Assembly (NCBI GenBank): GCA_964448645.1
Contig: CAYUZY010000023.1
Coordinates: 1 to 19,395 of the forward strand
Length of the DNA: 19,395 nucleotides
Origin: GCA-2719315 sp964448645
GTDB taxonomy: Bacteria; Bacteroidota; Bacteroidia; Flavobacteriales; Flavobacteriaceae
Direction: 5' to 3'
Shown: positions 15,536 through 19,395 of the stretch, in pieces
Position numbering within the stretch: the first letter of the stretch is position 1
Layout of the letters: every line of letters starts with the position of its first letter
The notes under the pieces: model-generated
Told to the model about the DNA's origin: nothing
Database searches by the model: none
The model's input: the letters and a program-made list of their open reading frames with translations, nothing else
Position numbers and translations under genes: made by a program

Positions 15536-17218
15536 ATGTCAGTAGAGTTAAATAAATACAGTAAAATAGTCACTCAAGACCCTACTCAACCAGCAGCTCA
15601 AGCAATGTTACATGCTATAGGGATGAAGGGGGATGATTTTGATAAACCATTAGTTGGTATTGCTTCTACTGGATATGAAGGTAACCCCTGTAACATGCAT
15701 TTAAACGATTTATCTAAGTATATAAAAAAGGGTGTTAATAGTAAAAGTTTATTAGGATTAATTTTTAATACTATTGGGGTAAGTGATGGTATATCAATGG
15801 GGACTCCTGGTATGAGATATTCTCTCCCATCAAGAGATATAATATCAGACTCAATTGAAACTGTAGTTCAAGCTATGTCTTATGATGCATTAATTACAGT
15901 TGTTGGTTGTGATAAAAATATGCCTGGCGCATTAATGGCAATGTTAAGATTGAATAGACCTTCAATATTAGTTTATGGGGGAACAATTGCCCCAGGTTGT
16001 TTAGGTGAAAAAAAATTAGATGTTGTTTCTGCATTTGAAGCATGGGGTGAGAGAGTTTCTGGAAAAATAGATGAAAATCAGTATAGGTCTGTTATTAAAA
16101 ATGCATGTCCAGGAGCTGGAGCTTGTGGAGGAATGTATACTGCAAATACTATGGCCTCGGCTATAGAAGCTTGTGGAATGTCCATTCCTTATAATTCTTC
16201 GAATCCGGCTATTAGTAAAGTAAAAAAGGTAGAATGCAGTAAAACAGGTTCTTATCTTAAAAATTTATTAGAAAAGGATATTAAACCAAAAGATATTGTT
16301 ACAAGAAAATCTTTAATAAATGCTCTTAGATTAATAATTGTTTTGGGAGGTTCAACTAATGCTGTACTTCATTTTTTAGCTATTGCAAAAGCGGCTGATA
16401 TTAATTTAACATTAGATGATTTTCAAAAAGTTAGTGATTCAACTCCATTTCTTGCAGATTTGAAACCAAGTGGAAAATATTTAATGAATGATTTACATGA
16501 AGTTGGAGGTGTTCCAGGAGTTTTAAAATATATGCTTGAAAAAGGAATGCTATATGGGGATTGTATAACAGTAACTGGTAAAACACTTGCTGAAAATCTT
16601 AATAATGTAAACCCCTTAAAAAAAGATCAAAAGATTATTAAACTAATAAATAATCCTATTAAAGAAACAGGTCATTTGCAGATATTAAAGGGAAATTTGG
16701 CATATAAAGGTTCGGTTGCAAAAATTACTGGTAAAGAAGGATTGAAATTTGAAGGTCCTGCAAAAGTTTTTAATGGTGAGTATGAGGCTAATAATGGAAT
16801 AAAAAAAGGACTTGTTAAAAAAGGAGAAGTTATTGTAATTAGATATGAAGGACCAAAGGGAGGGCCTGGAATGCCAGAAATGTTAAAACCTACAGCTGCA
16901 ATTATGGGAGCGGGCTTAGGTAAAAGTGTAGCTCTTATAACTGATGGAAGATTTTCAGGAGGAACTCATGGATTTGTAGTTGGCCATATTGTCCCTGAAG
17001 CTCAAGAAGGAGGGGTAATTGGATTAATTAAAAATGGAGATATAATATCCATAGATTCTACAAATAATTCTTTAAACGTTAAATTAAGTAAAGAAGAAAT
17101 AGAAAAGAGAAAGAAAGAATGGAAAAAACCAGCTTATAAATTTAATAAAGGTATTTTGTATAAGTATATTAAATCAGTATCTAATGCATCTGAAGGGTGT
17201 GTTACTGACCAATATTAA
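15536..17218 (+). CDS. ilvD: Dihydroxy-acid dehydratase
   Basis: Iron-sulfur enzyme that dehydrates dihydroxy-isovalerate and dihydroxy-methylvalerate to the keto acids of valine and isoleucine. The 560 residues contain the three cluster cysteines C52 (GNPCNMHL), C125 (GCDKNMPG) and C197 (PGAGACGGMYTANTM). K127, next to the second, is the expected metal-bridging lysine. Further motifs are GGSTNAVLH, the C-terminal swivelling domain with EGPKGGPGMPEM, and TDGRFSGGTHG. A Cys at all three positions fits the [2Fe-2S] or oxygen-labile cluster enzymes, and I do not assign which. It is the first gene of the ilv operon, with ilvB starting 2 nt after its stop. Confidence 0.96.
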   Translation: MSVELNKYSKIVTQDPTQPAAQAMLHAIGMKGDDFDKPLVGIASTGYEGNPCNMHLNDLSKYIKKGVNSKSLLGLIFNTIGVSDGISMGTPGMRYSLPSRDIISDSIETVVQAMSYDALITVVGCDKNMPGALMAMLRLNRPSILVYGGTIAPGCLGEKKLDVVSAFEAWGERVSGKIDENQYRSVIKNACPGAGACGGMYTANTMASAIEACGMSIPYNSSNPAISKVKKVECSKTGSYLKNLLEKDIKPKDIVTRKSLINALRLIIVLGGSTNAVLHFLAIAKAADINLTLDDFQKVSDSTPFLADLKPSGKYLMNDLHEVGGVPGVLKYMLEKGMLYGDCITVTGKTLAENLNNVNPLKKDQKIIKLINNPIKETGHLQILKGNLAYKGSVAKITGKEGLKFEGPAKVFNGEYEANNGIKKGLVKKGEVIVIRYEGPKGGPGMPEMLKPTAAIMGAGLGKSVALITDGRFSGGTHGFVVGHIVPEAQEGGVIGLIKNGDIISIDSTNNSLNVKLSKEEIEKRKKEWKKPAYKFNKGILYKYIKSVSNASEGCVTDQY

Positions 17219-17220
17219 TA

Positions 17221-18948
17221 ATGGAAACAAGAAAAAAAACAAGTAATGGTAAAAAAATAATGAAGCAAATTTCTGGAGCAGAAGCTATGATTCATTCTTT
17301 ACTTTTAGAAGGGGCAGATTTAATTTATGGATATCCAGGAGGGGCTATTATGCCTGTTTATGATGAATTATATAAATTTCGAGAAAAACTTAATCATATT
17401 TTAACAAGACATGAACAAGGAGCCGTTCATGCTGCTCAAGGATTTGCCAGAACATCAGGAAAAGTAGGTGTTGCAATTGCTACTTCAGGCCCAGGAGCAA
17501 CCAATCTAATTACAGGTATTGCAGATGCTTTAATTGATTCAACTCCAATAGTTTGTATTACTGGACAAGTAGCTTCTCATTTACTTGGTTCAGATGCTTT
17601 TCAAGAAACTGATATAATTGGAATTTCAACCCCTGCAACCAAATGGAGTTATCAGATTACTAAAGCTAGTGAAATTCCTTATGTTATGGCTAAAGCATTT
17701 TATATTGCTCGATCTGGATGACCTGGCCCTGTATTAATTTATATTACAAAAGATGCCCAATTTGAATTATTTGATTTTGAATACAAAAAGTGTTTAGGTA
17801 TAAGAAGTTATAATCCTATTCCTAAAATTGAAACAAAAAAAATAGATGAAGCAATTTCAATAATTAATAAGTCAAAAAAACCTTTATTAGTTTGGGGTCA
17901 AGGAGTTCTTTTAGGAAAAGCAGAAGAAGAATTAAAGTCTTTTGTTGAAAAAACAGGAATTCCTGCAGTATGGACAATATTAGGATTATCTGCTCTTCCA
18001 ACATCTCATCCTATGAATATGGGAATGGTAGGAATGCATGGTAATTATGGTCCTAATTTATTGACAAACGAGTGTGATGTTCTTATTGCAGTTGGGATGA
18101 GATTTGATGATAGGGTCACTGGAGATTTAAATACATATGCTAAACAAGCAAAAATTATTCATTTAGAAATTGACCCTTCAGAAATAAATAAAAATGTAAA
18201 AGCAGATGTTCCTATTCTTGGAAATTGTAAAGAGTCTCTTAATCTTTTATGTAAAAAAGTAAAAGAAAATAATTTTTCTTCATGGATTAATCGCTTTAAG
18301 GAATTAAATAAAATTGAATATAATAAAGTAATAAAAAATGATTTTTTTCCTAAAAAAGAAGGATTGACAATGGGAGAAGCCATTGAATCAATAAATAAAT
18401 ACTCAAAAGGGGATGCTGTAATTGTAACAGATGTAGGACAACACCAAATGGTTGCCTGTCGATATGCTAAATTTAATTATAGTCAAAGTAATTTAACTTC
18501 TGGCGGCCTTGGAACAATGGGTTTCGCTTTACCTGCAGCAATTGGAGCAAAGATGGGTGTTCCAGAAAGAGAGGTTGTAGCTATAATTGGAGATGGTGGA
18601 TATCAGATGACAATTCAAGAATTAGGAACAATTTTTCAAACCCAAGTTGCAGTTAAGATAGTAGTTTTAAATAATGACTTTTTAGGAATGGTAAGACAAT
18701 GGCAGCAGTTATTTTTTGATAAAAGATATGCTTCTACAGAAATGACAAATCCAGACTTTGTTACTATTGCTAAAGGCTATCACATAGAGGCATTAAGAGT
18801 TTCAAAAAGAAATAAATTAGATTCTGCAGTAAAAAAAATGATGCTATCAAAAAAGCCTTTCTTTTTAGAGATTTGTGTAGAAAAAGAAGATAATGTTTTT
18901 CCTATGATACCTTCTGGAGCTAGTGTTTCAGATATAAGACTTGAATAA
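17221..18948 (+). pseudogene. ilvB: Acetolactate synthase large subunit, reading frame broken by one in-frame TGA
   Basis: Makes acetolactate or acetohydroxybutyrate from pyruvate with ThDP, FAD and Mg2+. The frame covers 575 codons with the full domain order. The N-terminal ThDP domain has E65 in TRHEQGAVHAAQG and SGPGATNLITG. A middle domain runs from about 190 to 350 with GMRFDDRVTG. The C-terminal ThDP domain has the metal-binding GDGG at 457-460, then LNND. The only defect is TGA at codon 167, where the family reads SGRPGPV. Everything on both sides stays in frame and conserved, so decay is recent or the base is wrong. If real, only a 166-residue fragment would be made. The second ATG (codon 14) fits the usual N-terminus better. 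Confidence 0.9.
17719..17721 (+). other. Premature TGA codon in ilvB
   Basis: The codon stands between Gly166 and the Pro-Gly-Pro-Val that follows, at the place of a conserved arginine. A single change from CGA or AGA explains it. CGA is already used three codons earlier. TGA is a genuine stop for argF', argD, argG, the GNAT gene, tilS and the aldehyde dehydrogenase, so general readthrough as an amino acid is excluded. Confidence 0.95.
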
Positions 18949-18949
18949 A

Positions 18950-19395
18950 ATGAAATTAAAAAAATATACAATTTCTGTCTATAGTGAGAATAATGTTGGA
19001 TTATTAAATAGAATTTCAGCAATTTTTCTTAAAAGACATATAAATTTAGATAGTTTTTCATCTTCTGAATCTGAGATTAAAGATGTTTATAGATTTGTGA
19101 TTGTTGTCAAAGTAGAAATAAATAAAATAAATAATTTGGTAAAACAAATAGAAAAACAGGTTGATGTTATTAAGGCTTTTTATCATACAGATGAAGAAAC
19201 AATTTTTCAAGAATCTGCTTTATATAAAGTTAAATCAAATTCTCTTTTTGAAGAAAAAAAAATTCAAAAAATTATAAAACAAAGTCAAGCAAAAATTGTT
19301 ACTGTTTCACCAAAATTCTTTGTTATTGAATTGACCGGATTTAGAGAAGAAACCGATAAATTGTATAATGATTTAAAACCACTAGGTCTTTTACA
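18950..19395 (+). CDS. ilvN: Acetolactate synthase small (regulatory) subunit, 3' end outside window
   Basis: Regulatory partner of IlvB that activates it and gives feedback inhibition by valine or other branched-chain amino acids. The frame is open from the ATG one base after the ilvB stop to the edge, with 148 complete codons. The N-terminal ACT domain is clear from YTISVYSENNVGLLNRIS (residues 6-23), then INLDSFSSSES. The following helices and a second domain with IVTVSPKFFVIELTG match the small-subunit C-terminal domain. The stop is not in the window. An intact regulatory subunit directly after the interrupted ilvB argues that the operon is, or was very recently, functional. Confidence 0.9.
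   Translation, partial: MKLKKYTISVYSENNVGLLNRISAIFLKRHINLDSFSSSESEIKDVYRFVIVVKVEINKINNLVKQIEKQVDVIKAFYHTDEETIFQESALYKVKSNSLFEEKKIQKIIKQSQAKIVTVSPKFFVIELTGFREETDKLYNDLKPLGLL

Noticed and set aside
17719..17721. TGA read as tryptophan or selenocysteine in ilvB
   Set aside because: TGA is the real stop of at least six genes here, the family has Arg at this site, and no hairpin resembling a SECIS element is apparent after it.
18013..18948. A separate shorter gene starting at the ATG at 18013
   Set aside because: This Met is inside the conserved ilvB sequence. Codons 168-264 before it are intact and homologous, so it is part of the broken gene rather than a new one.
1..19395. Mobile elements, CRISPR arrays or horizontally acquired islands
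   Set aside because: No transposase, integrase, spaced repeats or compositional break was seen; all long genes are housekeeping or metabolic with uniform AT-rich codon use.

Overview
The window is very AT-rich (roughly a quarter G+C by eye) and almost completely coding. Genes are separated by 0-3 nt or overlap by 4-16 nt. Several features point to a streamlined, probably free-living marine-type member of the Bacteroidota, class Flavobacteriia. These are the arginine operon order with proC inside it, an argF' type carbamoyltransferase of the Xanthomonas/Bacteroides family, promoter-like TAnnTTTG boxes, and no Shine-Dalgarno sequences at most starts. This placement is inference from gene content and motifs, not a phylogeny.

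Region 1 (minus strand, 8665 down to 1) is one compact operon for the whole linear arginine pathway: GNAT acyltransferase, argG, argC, proC, argD, argF', argB, argE, argH. ArgH runs off the left edge. Together these cover every step from glutamate to arginine, apart from carbamoyl-phosphate supply. A Ser at the specificity position of ArgF' suggests succinylated rather than acetylated intermediates. Ahead of the operon is a leader of about 195 nt. It holds a strange 28-codon reading frame, locally GC-rich with three CGN arginine codons, followed by a perfect 9-bp hairpin.

Region 2 (minus, 9878-8961) is a CtlX-type citrulline/arginine hydrolase, in tandem upstream of the arg operon. The promoter regions of ctlX and the arg operon are copies of each other: an ungapped comparison gives 50 identities in 70 positions, with a 22/25 core. 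This suggests one regulator for both units.

Region 3 (plus, 9986-13269) is tilS (GTG start, apparently leaderless) overlapping a three-domain dsbD. Region 4 (minus, 15340-13254) is an aldehyde dehydrogenase overlapping a nitroreductase-family gene, which converges on dsbD with a 16-nt overlap.

Region 5 (plus, 15536 to the right edge) is a branched-chain amino acid operon, ilvD-ilvB-ilvN. The ilvB reading frame is intact end to end except for one in-frame TGA at codon 167, where the family has Arg in the S-G-R-P-G-P-V motif. Several other genes here use TGA as their genuine stop, so codon reassignment is not the explanation. A point mutation or a consensus error is more likely.

Most striking observations: the arg leader reading frame, the duplicated promoter/operator, and the nonsense codon in ilvB. 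No tRNA, rRNA, CRISPR or insertion sequence was seen.
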